Shown here: positions 15,961 to 24,603 of the stretch, in pieces | Numbering within the stretch: the stretch's first letter is position 1 | Layout: every line of letters starts with the position of its first letter | Origin: Pseudomonas veronii | GTDB taxonomy: Bacteria; Pseudomonadota; Gammaproteobacteria; Pseudomonadales; Pseudomonadaceae | Assembly (NCBI RefSeq): GCF_001439695.1 | Contig: NZ_JYLL01000011.1 | Coordinates: forward strand, 62,001 to 126,000 | Direction: 5' to 3' | DNA: 64,000 bases | Notes under the pieces: model-generated | Told to the model about the DNA's origin: nothing | What the model saw: the letters and a program-made list of their open reading frames with translations, nothing else | Database searches by the model: none | Position numbers and translations under genes: made by a program

Positions 15961-16881
15961 TCAGTCCGCCGCTTCGCCAAGCCCGGGGTTCACGCGCTTG
16001 CCGATGTCCTTGAGCCGCGCCAGTTGGTCGATCATCGAGGGGGCTTCATCCAGGCAACTGACGAAAGTCCACAGGTAAGTCATCACCGCATAGATATGCC
16101 CGGCTTTTACGGCCGGCGACAATGCCAGTTGCGTGATGGCAACCACAAACAGCAGCGCCGCCAGGATGCCAATGAACAGGAAGGCGATGGCCTCACGGTC
16201 CGACAAGCGGATGCGCAGTCGCGACAGCAGGTGATAATGACGGTGCAGGGTATGCGCGCCGACGGCTTCCACCATGCCGATTTCCTTTTCCAGGCGATTG
16301 TTCAAGCGCTCATGCAAGCGCTGGTTACGCCGGGCGAAGCCGGGCATCACGGTGACGCACAGCAGCAGCGCGAGCAGGCATGCCACGCCAACCCAAGGCT
16401 CGATCACCAGCAACATGCCGGCCGCGCCAATGATCGAGACCAGCGCGGTGGCGATGATCGGCACGTGCTTCTCGAAAAAGTCGACAAAGTCCCGCGCCAG
16501 CACCACCCGCGCCGCCGCCTTGGACGTGCTCTGGCGTTCCAGGCGCTGATTGAGGATCACCGGCACCGCAAGATCGGCGTAGATGCGCGTAAAGGTGCGC
16601 GTATCCAGCGCGCGCCGCGCCGCCCCCACCACCCAGAACCCCAGCACCACGCCGGCATAGAGCAATGCGCTGGCGGCATCGCCACGGATGATCGAGTCCA
16701 CGGCAAACCCGGCAAACAGCGGGTAGGCGAGCAGCAGTGCATTTTCCAGCGCCACCAGCGACAAGGTCGCGAACAGCTTGCCGGGGTAGGCCCTGGCAAT
16801 GGCCTTGAGGGTCTGGCTGGCGGATTGCTGACCGAGCTTTTTGCTTTCTTCGAGCACAATCCTAGGGGTTACGGACGGCAT
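15961..16881 (-). CDS. ABC-type six-helix membrane protein without ATPase domain
   Basis: A 306-residue inner-membrane protein. Its helices (for example LFATLSLVALENALLLAYPL and ALVSIIGAAGMLLVIEPWVG) match the transmembrane part of ABC exporters, a stand-alone form classed as PF13748. It lacks Walker A, signature and Walker B motifs, and none is encoded nearby, so transport would need a partner ATPase. The start at 16881 overlaps the preceding membrane-protein gene by 13 bases, implying translational coupling. It is the last gene of a possible five-gene minus-strand operon beginning with the response regulator at 19353. Confidence 0.78.
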   Translation of the reverse strand: MPSVTPRIVLEESKKLGQQSASQTLKAIARAYPGKLFATLSLVALENALLLAYPLFAGFAVDSIIRGDAASALLYAGVVLGFWVVGAARRALDTRTFTRIYADLAVPVILNQRLERQSTSKAAARVVLARDFVDFFEKHVPIIATALVSIIGAAGMLLVIEPWVGVACLLALLLCVTVMPGFARRNQRLHERLNNRLEKEIGMVEAVGAHTLHRHYHLLSRLRIRLSDREAIAFLFIGILAALLFVVAITQLALSPAVKAGHIYAVMTYLWTFVSCLDEAPSMIDQLARLKDIGKRVNPGLGEAAD

Positions 16882-17282
16882 GGGCCACCTGTCGAGCGCA
16901 TCATGGGAGGATAGATACCGCGGGCGACGCCGAGCAGATAGCGCGCCTCCTCGGTCATCAATAACAAATTGATCTGCACTTCTTCGATAACGATTTCCAG
17001 GGCGATCAATATGCAAATGGCCGGCGCTGCAATCAGCCAGTGACAATAAGACTGTGTGATCAACGACGCGCACACACCAATCAACCACAACGCCAATACG
17101 CAATGCGGCGCGTACTTCTGCAGGGGAATCCAGAAGCGCTGCAACTTTCGCAGTTTGAGTGTGTAGAGCGTCAGTGACGCTTCCAGCTGTTTGGAGTCAA
17201 CAAGGGGGCGAGCGGAATGCAGAGTCGGCATAACAATTGTCCGCGTAAAACATTGAACGTCATTTGCCAGGTGTTGCTTCAT
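16869..17282 (-). CDS. Small membrane protein of unknown function
   Basis: About 137 residues with two adjacent hydrophobic helices (CVLALWLIGVCASLI and LIAAPAICILIALEIVI) and a basic N-terminal part. I do not recognise the family. The start is uncertain: ATG 17282 overlaps the upstream small gene by 23 bases, while ATG 17231 would avoid overlap; neither has a strong ribosome-binding site. Its 3' end overlaps the ABC-type gene by 13 bases, so the two products probably work together in the inner membrane. Confidence 0.65.
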   Translation of the reverse strand: MKQHLANDVQCFTRTIVMPTLHSARPLVDSKQLEASLTLYTLKLRKLQRFWIPLQKYAPHCVLALWLIGVCASLITQSYCHWLIAAPAICILIALEIVIEEVQINLLLMTEEARYLLGVARGIYPPMMRSTGGPCRP

Positions 17283-17472
17283 TATCCCGGCGCCCGTGGC
17301 CTGGAAGGGTTTGATTGAACCAGGCAAGATTGATTGCTGTGACTTCGACCCATTCGCCCTGAGTTGGCATCCTTTCGCAGCTCTTGAACGCGATACAACG
17401 TCCTTGTGAGTTCAATAAGGCAAAGTGGCGATATTTCGTGGCTCTATTAACTATAAAAATAGAGAGGCGCAT
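17260..17472 (-). CDS. Small hypothetical protein (70 residues)
   Basis: A 70-residue soluble-looking protein beginning MRLSIFIVNRATKYRHFALL, preceded by AAAGGTGATGG at correct spacing, which decides this start over an earlier in-frame ATG. It has no membrane segment and no motif I recognise. It follows the histidine kinase gene by 52 bases on the same strand and overlaps the next membrane gene, so it may belong to the same transcript. Coding looks genuine from codon use and the ribosome-binding site, but function is unknown. Confidence 0.6.
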   Translation of the reverse strand: MRLSIFIVNRATKYRHFALLNSQGRCIAFKSCERMPTQGEWVEVTAINLAWFNQTLPGHGRRDNEATPGK

Positions 17473-17524
17473 GCCATCACCTTTGTCGGTTTGAATATTC
17501 AAGCGGGTTTGGCGTTATATGCAG

Positions 17525-18628
17525 TTACACTTCAGTAGACTCCGTGTAGGTATCCAGGCTTTGCGTTGTTGTTGGCCAACTGAGTTCAAACACGGTGCCG
17601 CCATTAATCGATGTCCGACAGCTCACCGTGCCGCCATGGGCGATGGCAATCGCGCGTACCACGGCCAGGCCCAGCCCGCTGCCTCCCTGGGCACGGGAGC
17701 GAGAACTTTCGCCGCGCTGGAACGCATCGAAAATATGCGTCGCGAAAGCGTCGCCCACCCCCGGCCCCTCATCCGTGACTCTCAGGAAGTTGCGCGAGTG
17801 TTGGCTGCCGAGTTGCACCCAGACGTTGCCCGGCGTCGCATGCCGACGGATGTTGTCCAGCAGCGCCAGCAACGCCTGGCGAATCCGCGCGCGATCACAG
17901 CGTATCGGCCCCTTGAGCAGGTCCAGGTGCAGCACGAAGCCGGCGCTGCGCAGGCTCGATTCGAACAACCGTGCTTCGGCTTCCAGGTCGGCGGCCAGGT
18001 CGGCGTAGTCGGGTTCGAGCTTGAGGTAGCCGCTGTCTCCCAGGCCGACCACGCGCAGGTCTTCAACCAGGCGCGTCAAGCCTTCCACTTGCGTCAGCAG
18101 GCTGTAGAACTGCGCGGTGTCCGGTTCGAACACACCTTCGGCGAGCCCCTGCAGGCGGCCGCGCAAGATGGTCAGCGGCGTGCGCAACTCATGGGCGATC
18201 GCTGCGTTCCAGAACGCCTGTTCTTCGGCCATGCGTTTCAGTCGGTTGGCCATGCTGTTGAAGTCATCCACTAATAAGGCGGCTTCGCCCAAGGATTGAT
18301 CCGGCGCCACTGCGCGGGCATCCAGGTCGCCATCGGCCAGCCTGCGCAGGCTGGCCGCCACCGAGTTCAAGGGCATCAGAATGCGCCGGGACAACTTGAT
18401 CGCCGCTGCGACGCCGACGCCCAGGCTGACGCAGGTGATCAGGCTCATCCAGGCCCACTCCATGCCGCTGGGCAGCCACTCATCCATTTCCGCGTCGCTC
18501 AGCGGAGCAAACGACCACAGCAACCCATAAAAGACATAGGTCCCGACAATCGCCAGGGTTATCACACACAGGACCACGGCCGACATCGACAGGATAATCT
18601 GCCGACTCAAGCTGTTGGCGCCTTTCAT
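17525..18628 (-). CDS. Sensor histidine kinase (BaeS/AdeS-like)
   Basis: A 367-residue membrane kinase. There are two transmembrane segments (about 10-33 and 60-78) with a short periplasmic loop, then HAMP (about 79-135), a HisKA domain with phosphorylated His146 (AIAHELRTPLTIL) and a HATPase domain with LLDNIRRHA (a variant N-box), DEGPGVGD and GGSGLGLAVVRAIAIAHGG. It overlaps the response regulator gene by four bases. Layout and the RR sequence recall BaeSR/AdeRS systems that control efflux, and membrane-protein genes do follow here, but the signal is unknown. Confidence 0.88.
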   Translation of the reverse strand: MKGANSLSRQIILSMSAVVLCVITLAIVGTYVFYGLLWSFAPLSDAEMDEWLPSGMEWAWMSLITCVSLGVGVAAAIKLSRRILMPLNSVAASLRRLADGDLDARAVAPDQSLGEAALLVDDFNSMANRLKRMAEEQAFWNAAIAHELRTPLTILRGRLQGLAEGVFEPDTAQFYSLLTQVEGLTRLVEDLRVVGLGDSGYLKLEPDYADLAADLEAEARLFESSLRSAGFVLHLDLLKGPIRCDRARIRQALLALLDNIRRHATPGNVWVQLGSQHSRNFLRVTDEGPGVGDAFATHIFDAFQRGESSRSRAQGGSGLGLAVVRAIAIAHGGTVSCRTSINGGTVFELSWPTTTQSLDTYTESTEV

Positions 18629-19353
18629 GGCAGGCTCCCGAACCGGTAGCCGACCCCGCGGATACTGGCCGGTACGCCTTGCAGTCCGAGGTCCTCGATT
18701 TTCCTGCGCAATTTGCTGATATGGCTGTCGACCGTGCGCTCCAGGCTGTCGCTCTCGGGCGAACAGAGGGCCAGCAACTCGGCGCGGCTAAACACGCGCC
18801 GGGGCGCCTTTGCCAATTGCGCGAGTAACTTGAATTCGGTCACGGTCAGGTTCAATGGGTGTTTCTGCCCATCGATGCTGACGCTCACGTCATGGTTGTC
18901 GATGTCGATTTCGAAGGCGTCCACGCGCAGCACGCTGCGCCCCGTCAAATAGCCATTGTCGATGCAGCGGCGCAGCACCGCCTGGGTTCTGGCGACGACC
19001 TCGGCCGGGTTGAACGGCTTGACGATGTAATCGTCGGCGCCAATACGCAGCCCCATGAGTTTGTCCACGTCCTGGTCCTGTGCGGTCAGCATGATGACCG
19101 GCGTGTTGCCGCGGTGACGAACCTCCGCCAGTACCATCCAGCCATCCAGTTTCGGCATCAGTACATCGAGCAGCACCAGGTCGGGCTTGAGCGTTTGATG
19201 CAGTTCGAGTGCGCGACGGCCATCCTGCGCATGCGCGGTTTGAAAGCCGGCGCGTTTGAGATAGGCCGTGAGGATGTCGGCGATTTCCGGTTCGTCTTCG
19301 GCGATCAGGATCAGTGCCTGATTAGCGGTTGATGCAACGAGTGATTCGGTCAT
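18625..19353 (-). CDS. OmpR-family response regulator (BaeR/AdeR-like)
   Basis: A 242-residue regulator: a receiver domain (about 12-128) with phospho-acceptor Asp63 (LVLLDVLMPKLDG) and conserved Lys in IVKPFNP, then a winged-helix DNA-binding domain with RTVDSHISKLRRKIE and IRGVGYRFG. The start at 19353 was taken because the receiver domain begins shortly after; a longer frame upstream has no domain content. It is the first gene of the minus-strand run that continues with the kinase, two small genes and the ABC-type membrane protein. Confidence 0.9.
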   Translation of the reverse strand: MTESLVASTANQALILIAEDEPEIADILTAYLKRAGFQTAHAQDGRRALELHQTLKPDLVLLDVLMPKLDGWMVLAEVRHRGNTPVIMLTAQDQDVDKLMGLRIGADDYIVKPFNPAEVVARTQAVLRRCIDNGYLTGRSVLRVDAFEIDIDNHDVSVSIDGQKHPLNLTVTEFKLLAQLAKAPRRVFSRAELLALCSPESDSLERTVDSHISKLRRKIEDLGLQGVPASIRGVGYRFGSLP

Positions 19354-19542
19354 GTTCTGCTCGGTCGATGTGCCCTGTGCTACCGGGCCATGCTGCAACG
19401 GCGCGCGGTTTTCTGGCAACGGGTTGGATGATGCACGGCAAGCATGCACTTTCAGCGTAGGTTTTATGGAGAAATGATGGAGACGCAGGTTTATTTTTCG
19501 TCGCGCGGGGGAGGGGGGTGAACGCTGCCTGATGCGGCGCGT

Positions 19543-20370
19543 TCAGGCGAAGCTGATGCGGTCGCTGTAGGCGTTCTGCACAATCTTGCGCTGGTAGTCA
19601 CAGGGCGTCGTACTGACCAGCTTCTTGAAGTCGCGCAGGAAGTGTGACTGATCGGAGAAGCCCAGGTCCAGCGCCAGTTCCGAGAAGGATACATCGTGCT
19701 GGGTGTTCAATGTTTCCAGGGCCGCCTGGCAGCGAATGATGCGACAAAAGATCTTCGGCGACATGCCGGTGTCCTGGCTGAACTGGCGATGGATGGTGCG
19801 GCTGGTGTAGCCGCTGAGGTCTTCAAGCTGCTGAATGCGCAGGTCACCGCGATGCACCAGGGCCTGTTGAATCACCATCGCCGTCAGTTTCGAGGTCCTG
19901 CCCATCAGGCGCGGGGCCAGGTAGTCATTGAACAGCCTCATCTGCTCTTCCAGCCGTGGGGTTTGCACGATGTTCTCGAACATGCGCTGGGCAAACCCCG
20001 AGACCTTGAGCAGATCCAGCTCCTGTTCGGTCAGGTCCGCGGCCAGCACATTGATGAAGCCTGGAATGACCCCCGGTGAAAAGCGCACGCCAAAGTAGTG
20101 ATGATGCTGGTGCAGCTCGACGCGCTGCGCCTCCAGCGGTGTGCCGCAGATCCGCACGGTGGGACGTGTGGCATCGCAGTCGAAAACGATGTCCACGCAG
20201 CCATCCGGCACCGCCAGCACGTCGGTCGATTGGGCGACATCGAAGGCATAGAAATGCGAGATCGCCGGGTGTTCGGAAGGCATCACCGAATACCGCGATG
20301 AGTTGAGTACGAACCAGGGTTGTTCGTAGGCGGTTGGGTGCCGCGGCCTCGGCGCACACAGGTTGACCAT
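19543..20370 (-). CDS. AraC-family transcriptional regulator
   Basis: A 275-residue regulator with an N-terminal sensing domain containing the stretch VPDGCVDIVFDC and a His-rich patch (HQHHHYFGVRF), and a C-terminal AraC domain (LSGYTSRTIHRQFSQDTGMSP and LGFSDQSHFLRDFKKLV). ATG 20370 is preceded by AAGG at good spacing; a start 42 bases earlier has none. It is divergent from the ornithine cyclodeaminase-like operon across about 185 bases, so it most likely regulates that operon. Confidence 0.86.
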   Translation of the reverse strand: MVNLCAPRPRHPTAYEQPWFVLNSSRYSVMPSEHPAISHFYAFDVAQSTDVLAVPDGCVDIVFDCDATRPTVRICGTPLEAQRVELHQHHHYFGVRFSPGVIPGFINVLAADLTEQELDLLKVSGFAQRMFENIVQTPRLEEQMRLFNDYLAPRLMGRTSKLTAMVIQQALVHRGDLRIQQLEDLSGYTSRTIHRQFSQDTGMSPKIFCRIIRCQAALETLNTQHDVSFSELALDLGFSDQSHFLRDFKKLVSTTPCDYQRKIVQNAYSDRISFA

Positions 20371-20555
20371 GACGGAACCTTCGATTGGCAATATGCGCGA
20401 ATATTCAGGCATTTATCGCGCCAACTCAGGTGCCCGCGGCAAGCGCCGATGTCCGAAATTTACAATACCGCCGATAAGCCCAGCCCGATACTCGGACTCG
20501 ACAGCGTGGGAGCCGCGCCTACCGCAGCGATATCACCTTCAGCCCGAGAATAATT

Positions 20556-21695
20556 ATGTCCACGACTACAAAAATAGACTTCATCTACCTGTCCGAGCAG
20601 GACATGATCCGCGCTGGCGTCACCGACATGCTTGCCTGTGTCGACACCATGGAAGAGATGTTCGGCCTGCTGTATATCGGCGACTACCGCATGGCGGGCC
20701 CGAACAACGATTCCCACGGCGCGATGGTGATTTTCCCCAAGGAATCACCATTCCCGAACATGCCCAAACCCACCGCTGACCGACGCATGATGGCGATGCC
20801 GGCCTACCTGGGCGGCAACTTCTGCACCGCCGGCGTGAAGTGGTACGGCTCCAATATCGCCAACCGCGACAAAGGCCTGCCGCGCTCGATCCTGATGTTC
20901 ACGCTCAACGACCCCGACACGGGCGCACCGCTGGCGCACATGTCGGCCAACCTGCTGTCGGCGTATCGCACCGGCGCGATTCCCGGCGTGGGCGCGCGCC
21001 ACCTGGCCCGCAAGGATGCCAAAGTCGTCGGCCTGCTGGGCCCGGGGGTGATGGGCAAGACCACGCTGGCCGCTTTCATCGCGGTGTGCCCGCAGATCGA
21101 TACCTTGAAGATCAAGGGGCGCGGCGAGAAAAGCCTCAACGATTTTATTGCCTGGGTAAAGCAAACCTACCCACAGGTGACCACGATAAAAGTCGTCGAC
21201 ACCCTCGAAGATGTGGTCCGCGACGCCGACCTTGTTACTTATTGTAGCTCCGGTGAGGTCGGCGACCCCTCGAACTACCCAATCGTTAAGCGTGAGTGGG
21301 TCAAACCGGGCGCCTTCATGGCGATGCCGGCGTCCTGCTCCCTGGATGAAGGCATGGAGAGCTCCGAGGTGCGCAAGGTGCTGGATAACACCGGCCTCTA
21401 TGAAGCCTGGTTCGAAGAATTGCCCAAGCCCGCGCACCACTGCGTGCCGGTGATCGGTGTGCGGTTCATGGACATGATCGCCGAAGGCAAGATGCAGCGC
21501 GACGAGCTCGAAGACATCGGCAAGATCGTTGCCGGCGATGCCCAGGGCCGCCGGAACGATGAAGAGATCATCATCATGTCGGTGGGCGGCATGCCCGTGG
21601 AAGACGTGGCCTGGGGCACGGTGGTGTACCGCAATGCCATCGCAAAAGGCATCGGCGTGAAACTGAATCTGTGGGAAACCCCCGCGTTGCGCTAA
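20556..21695 (+). CDS. Ornithine cyclodeaminase/mu-crystallin family protein
   Basis: A 379-residue protein of the OCD/mu-crystallin family. An N-terminal substrate domain (MAMPAYLGG, GVKWYGSN) is followed by an NAD(P)-binding fold (VVGLLGPGVMGKTTL). OCD relatives include ornithine cyclodeaminase, ketimine reductases and alanine dehydrogenases. From memory, very similar proteins are sometimes labelled tyramine oxidase subunit B in databases; I cannot verify this. The RidA and FAD-oxidase genes that follow fit a role in imine/amine oxidation. The substrate is unknown. Confidence 0.8.
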   Translation: MSTTTKIDFIYLSEQDMIRAGVTDMLACVDTMEEMFGLLYIGDYRMAGPNNDSHGAMVIFPKESPFPNMPKPTADRRMMAMPAYLGGNFCTAGVKWYGSNIANRDKGLPRSILMFTLNDPDTGAPLAHMSANLLSAYRTGAIPGVGARHLARKDAKVVGLLGPGVMGKTTLAAFIAVCPQIDTLKIKGRGEKSLNDFIAWVKQTYPQVTTIKVVDTLEDVVRDADLVTYCSSGEVGDPSNYPIVKREWVKPGAFMAMPASCSLDEGMESSEVRKVLDNTGLYEAWFEELPKPAHHCVPVIGVRFMDMIAEGKMQRDELEDIGKIVAGDAQGRRNDEEIIIMSVGGMPVEDVAWGTVVYRNAIAKGIGVKLNLWETPALR

Positions 21696-21726
21696 GCCAC
21701 CCTTATCCATCTGAAGAGGCAACGAC

Positions 21727-22149
21727 ATGACCAAAATCATCAAGCTCAAGACCGGTTCCCCGTTTGAAGACCAAGCCAGCTATTCACGCCTGGTGGTGGT
21801 GGACAACTGGATCTATGTCTCCAATACCGCAGGCCGCAACCCGCAAACCAAGTTGATCCCCGAGGACATCCTCGAACAGACGCATCAGGTATTCGCCAAC
21901 ATCGAAACGGCCCTCGCCGTCGTCGACGCCAGCCTGGCCGATGTGGTGTGCTCGCGGGTGTTCATCCAGGACCCCAAGGACGTTCCGGCGGTCATGGGCC
22001 TGATCGGCGAGAAGTTTCGCGGTGTCGATCCGGCCAGTACCGTGACCTGCCCGCCGTTGGGCTCGACGGTCTACAAGGTGGAACTGGAAGTGACGGCCTA
22101 TCGCAACGCCTCCAAGGCGCAGGTCGAAGTCATCCGCCTGTCGCAATGA
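21727..22149 (+). CDS. RidA-family enamine/imine deaminase
   Basis: A 140-residue RidA (YjgF/YER057c/UK114) domain with the usual features: an N-terminal strand pair, YVSNTAG, a CSRVFIQDPKDV segment carrying the conserved Arg, and a C-terminal VELEVTAYR strand. RidA proteins hydrolyse reactive imines or enamines to keto acids and ammonia and form trimers in the cytoplasm. Its place between an OCD-like gene and an FAD oxidase fits clearing the imine made by the oxidase. It lies 31 bases after the first gene. Confidence 0.88.
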   Translation: MTKIIKLKTGSPFEDQASYSRLVVVDNWIYVSNTAGRNPQTKLIPEDILEQTHQVFANIETALAVVDASLADVVCSRVFIQDPKDVPAVMGLIGEKFRGVDPASTVTCPPLGSTVYKVELEVTAYRNASKAQVEVIRLSQ

Positions 22150-22206
22150 CCGCTACGCGGCCGTGCGCTTGCGCGGCCGACCTCAATCGCTCACAGAGTC
22201 TTGATC

Positions 22207-23499
22207 ATGGCCCCGACTATAGCGCCCGTGAACACGTCAACCACGTTCCCCTTCGCGACGTCCGTCGTCATCATTGGCGGCGGGATTATCGGCTTGACGG
22301 CTGCGCTGACATTGGCCGAACGCAATATCGCGGTGGTGGTGCTGGAAAAAGGCCGTATCGCCGGCGAGCAGTCCTCACGCAACCTCGGCTGGGTGCGCAA
22401 GACCAGCCGGCACGCCGCCGATATCCCCTTGGCCCTCGCCGCAGATCGCTTGTGGGCGCAGATGCCTGAGCGGGTCGGCGCCGACGTCGGGTATCGGCAA
22501 GAGGGCATCATGTTCCTGGGCCGCAACGAGGCGCAGATGGCGATGCATGAAAGCTGGCTGAAATCGGTCGAACATCTGTCCCTCGACTCGCGGTTGCTGA
22601 GCCAGCGCGAGATCGCGCAACGGGTGCCGGGCGGCGTGGCTGACTGGGCCGGCGGTATCTTTACGCCATCCGATGCGCGGGCCGAGCCGACCCTGGCCAG
22701 CAGTGCGATCGCCAAGGCGGCCATGGCCAAGGGCGTGGTGATCATCGAGCAGTGTGCGGTGCGTACACTGCAGATGTCCGCCGGCAAGGTCAGTGGGGTG
22801 GTCACTGAAAAGGGCGAGATTCGCTGCGATCAGGTATTGCTGGCCGGGGGGATGTGGTCGCGGCGCTTTTTGGGCAACCTCGGCGTGGCGTTGCCGACCT
22901 TGGCCTTGACCTGTTCGGTGCTGCGCACGCATCCGATGGATGGGCCTACGGAAATCGCCGTAGGCGCGCCGGACTTTTCCTTTCGCAAGCATAAGGACGG
23001 CGGTTTCATCATTACCCAACGCGGCAAATTGGACGCCTACCTGACCCTCGATCACCTGTTGCTCGCCAAGCAATACATGCCGCAGTTTCGCGCGCAGCGC
23101 AGCGTGTTGAACGTGTCGCTGGGCAAGTATTTCTTTAACGACCTGGCGCTGGCCCGGCGTTGGTCGGCCGACAGTGTCAGCCCGTTCGAACGGGTACGGG
23201 TGCAGGACCCGGCCGCCAACCCGCGGCTCAACAACGATGCGATGAGCAACCTCAAGGCCGCCTGGCCGGTATTCGAGCAGGCGCGGATTGCCCAGGCCTG
23301 GGCGGGCACCATCGACGTGACGCCGGACTCGAACCCGGTGATTGGGCCGGTCGCGCAAATTCCCGGGTTGACCGTCGCCACCGGTTTCTCGGGGCACGGT
23401 TTCGGTACCTCGCCGGCGGCCGGCCATCTGGCGGCGGATATCGTCAGCGGGGATACCCCGATCATCGATCCGAGCCCGTATCGTTTCGATCGTTTCTAA
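22207..23499 (+). CDS. FAD-dependent amino acid/amine oxidoreductase (DadA/GlyOx-like)
   Basis: A 430-residue DAO-superfamily flavoprotein. The dinucleotide motif is VVIIGGGIIGLTAA near residue 25 with Glu (VVVLEKGRIAGEQSSRN) at the ADP-ribose position; the C-terminal FAD motif is the TGFSGHGFGTSPAAG stretch. It oxidises a C-N bond of a D-amino acid or secondary amine to the imine. The ATG at 22207 has a weak ribosome-binding site. There is no signal peptide. It sits directly between RidA and hydrolase genes. Confidence 0.85.
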   Translation: MAPTIAPVNTSTTFPFATSVVIIGGGIIGLTAALTLAERNIAVVVLEKGRIAGEQSSRNLGWVRKTSRHAADIPLALAADRLWAQMPERVGADVGYRQEGIMFLGRNEAQMAMHESWLKSVEHLSLDSRLLSQREIAQRVPGGVADWAGGIFTPSDARAEPTLASSAIAKAAMAKGVVIIEQCAVRTLQMSAGKVSGVVTEKGEIRCDQVLLAGGMWSRRFLGNLGVALPTLALTCSVLRTHPMDGPTEIAVGAPDFSFRKHKDGGFIITQRGKLDAYLTLDHLLLAKQYMPQFRAQRSVLNVSLGKYFFNDLALARRWSADSVSPFERVRVQDPAANPRLNNDAMSNLKAAWPVFEQARIAQAWAGTIDVTPDSNPVIGPVAQIPGLTVATGFSGHGFGTSPAAGHLAADIVSGDTPIIDPSPYRFDRF

Positions 23500-23533
23500 G
23501 CCGGCCCAAGCCCAGCCTTCATGGAGCACAACG

Positions 23534-24382
23534 ATGTCGCCTGCCAGCTGTTTTTTTACTAATCGCACAGGCTTGCGCCTGCATTTTCTGCAATGGGGCG
23601 AGCCGAGCGGCGTGCCTCTGGTTCTGCTGCACGGCTTGCGGGCCTATGCGCAGACCTGGGAGTCGCTGGTGCAGGCGTTGGGCCCTGGTTACTGCGTTTA
23701 CGCCCTGGACCAGCGCGGTCGCGGGTTGAGCGATTGGGCCACGCCGAGCAGCTACCACACGCAATCTTATGTGGAGGATGTGGAGGACTTTGTCGCCCAC
23801 CTCGGTTTGCAACGCTTCGTGTTGCTGGGGCATTCGCTGGGTGGCGCCAATGCCCTTGAATATGCACGGCAAAACCCGGGGCGTTTGCACGGGCTGATCA
23901 TCGAAGACATCGGTCCCGGCTCTTCGAGCCAGGGCGACGGCGCGGCGCGTATTCGCCGTGAAATGAGCCAGACGCCGTTGCACTTCGACAGCTGGGCGAG
24001 CGCCCGCGCTTTCTGGCAGGCGTCGCGCCCGGGTTTGTCAGAGCAGGGCCTCGCTTCCAGGCTGGCGCATTCGATGAAAGAGCACGAAGGGCTGATCAGC
24101 TGGCGGCACGATCAGCAAGGCATCGCCGAGGCGCGCCTGAGCATCGAGCCGACCGACCTGTGGCCGGCGGTGCGGGCCTTGGACTGCCCGACGCTGTTCA
24201 TTCGTGGCGGGCGTTCGGACTTCCTGCCCACCGCGACGCTGCAGGCGATGCGTGACAGCAATCGGCAGGTGCAGACGGTGGAAGTCGCGCACGCCAGTCA
24301 CTATGTCCACGACGATCAGGGCGAGACGTTCAACCGGCTGGTCGCTGACTTTCTCGCCAGCCTCACGACTCCCGGCCCATGA
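23534..24382 (+). CDS. Alpha/beta hydrolase
   Basis: A 282-residue alpha/beta-hydrolase. The oxyanion motif is LLHGLRAY, the nucleophile elbow LLGHSLGGAN, the acid is in RGGRSDFLP and the His is in ASHYVHDD. GGAG lies 7 bases before the ATG. The family includes C-C-bond hydrolases of meta-cleavage pathways, esterases and haloperoxidase-like enzymes; sequence alone does not choose. It is the last gene of the OCD-RidA-oxidase operon and is followed by a terminator. Confidence 0.84.
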   Translation: MSPASCFFTNRTGLRLHFLQWGEPSGVPLVLLHGLRAYAQTWESLVQALGPGYCVYALDQRGRGLSDWATPSSYHTQSYVEDVEDFVAHLGLQRFVLLGHSLGGANALEYARQNPGRLHGLIIEDIGPGSSSQGDGAARIRREMSQTPLHFDSWASARAFWQASRPGLSEQGLASRLAHSMKEHEGLISWRHDQQGIAEARLSIEPTDLWPAVRALDCPTLFIRGGRSDFLPTATLQAMRDSNRQVQTVEVAHASHYVHDDQGETFNRLVADFLASLTTPGP

Positions 24383-24427
24383 AGGCAAGCGCCAGCACTG
24401 CCGTGGCAGGCGGCCATGGCAAAAGCG

Positions 24428-24453
24428 AACCACTCTAACGAGTGGTTTTTTTT
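24428..24453 (+). terminator. Rho-independent terminator
   Basis: AACCACTC and GAGTGGTT form a perfect 8-bp stem with a TAAC loop, followed by an eight-base T-run (counting the last two stem bases). It lies 46 bases after the hydrolase stop and ends the operon beginning at 20556. The A-rich left flank could allow use in both directions. Confidence 0.9.
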
Positions 24454-24499
24454 GCCTGGATTTTTACGCGGTTGATACAAAGCTGATACGCGAAAAGCA

Positions 24500-24518
24500 G
24501 TTAATGAGAATACATGTC
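24500..24518 (+). promoter_or_regulatory. Candidate Fur box before the siderophore receptor
   Basis: GTTAATGAGAATACATGTC matches 13 of 19 positions of the Fur consensus GATAATGATAATCATTATC, with the left half (TTAATGAGAAT) strongest. It lies about 85 bases before the TonB-dependent receptor start, in an AT-rich promoter-like stretch. Iron control of such receptors is usual. Confidence 0.5.
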
Positions 24519-24603
24519 ATACGCGAATGGTTTGGTATATCATGCGCCGCGAATTCTTGGCAGGTTTGCCTGCGCGTCGGCTCATTCATGAGGTCCAACA
24601 TCC

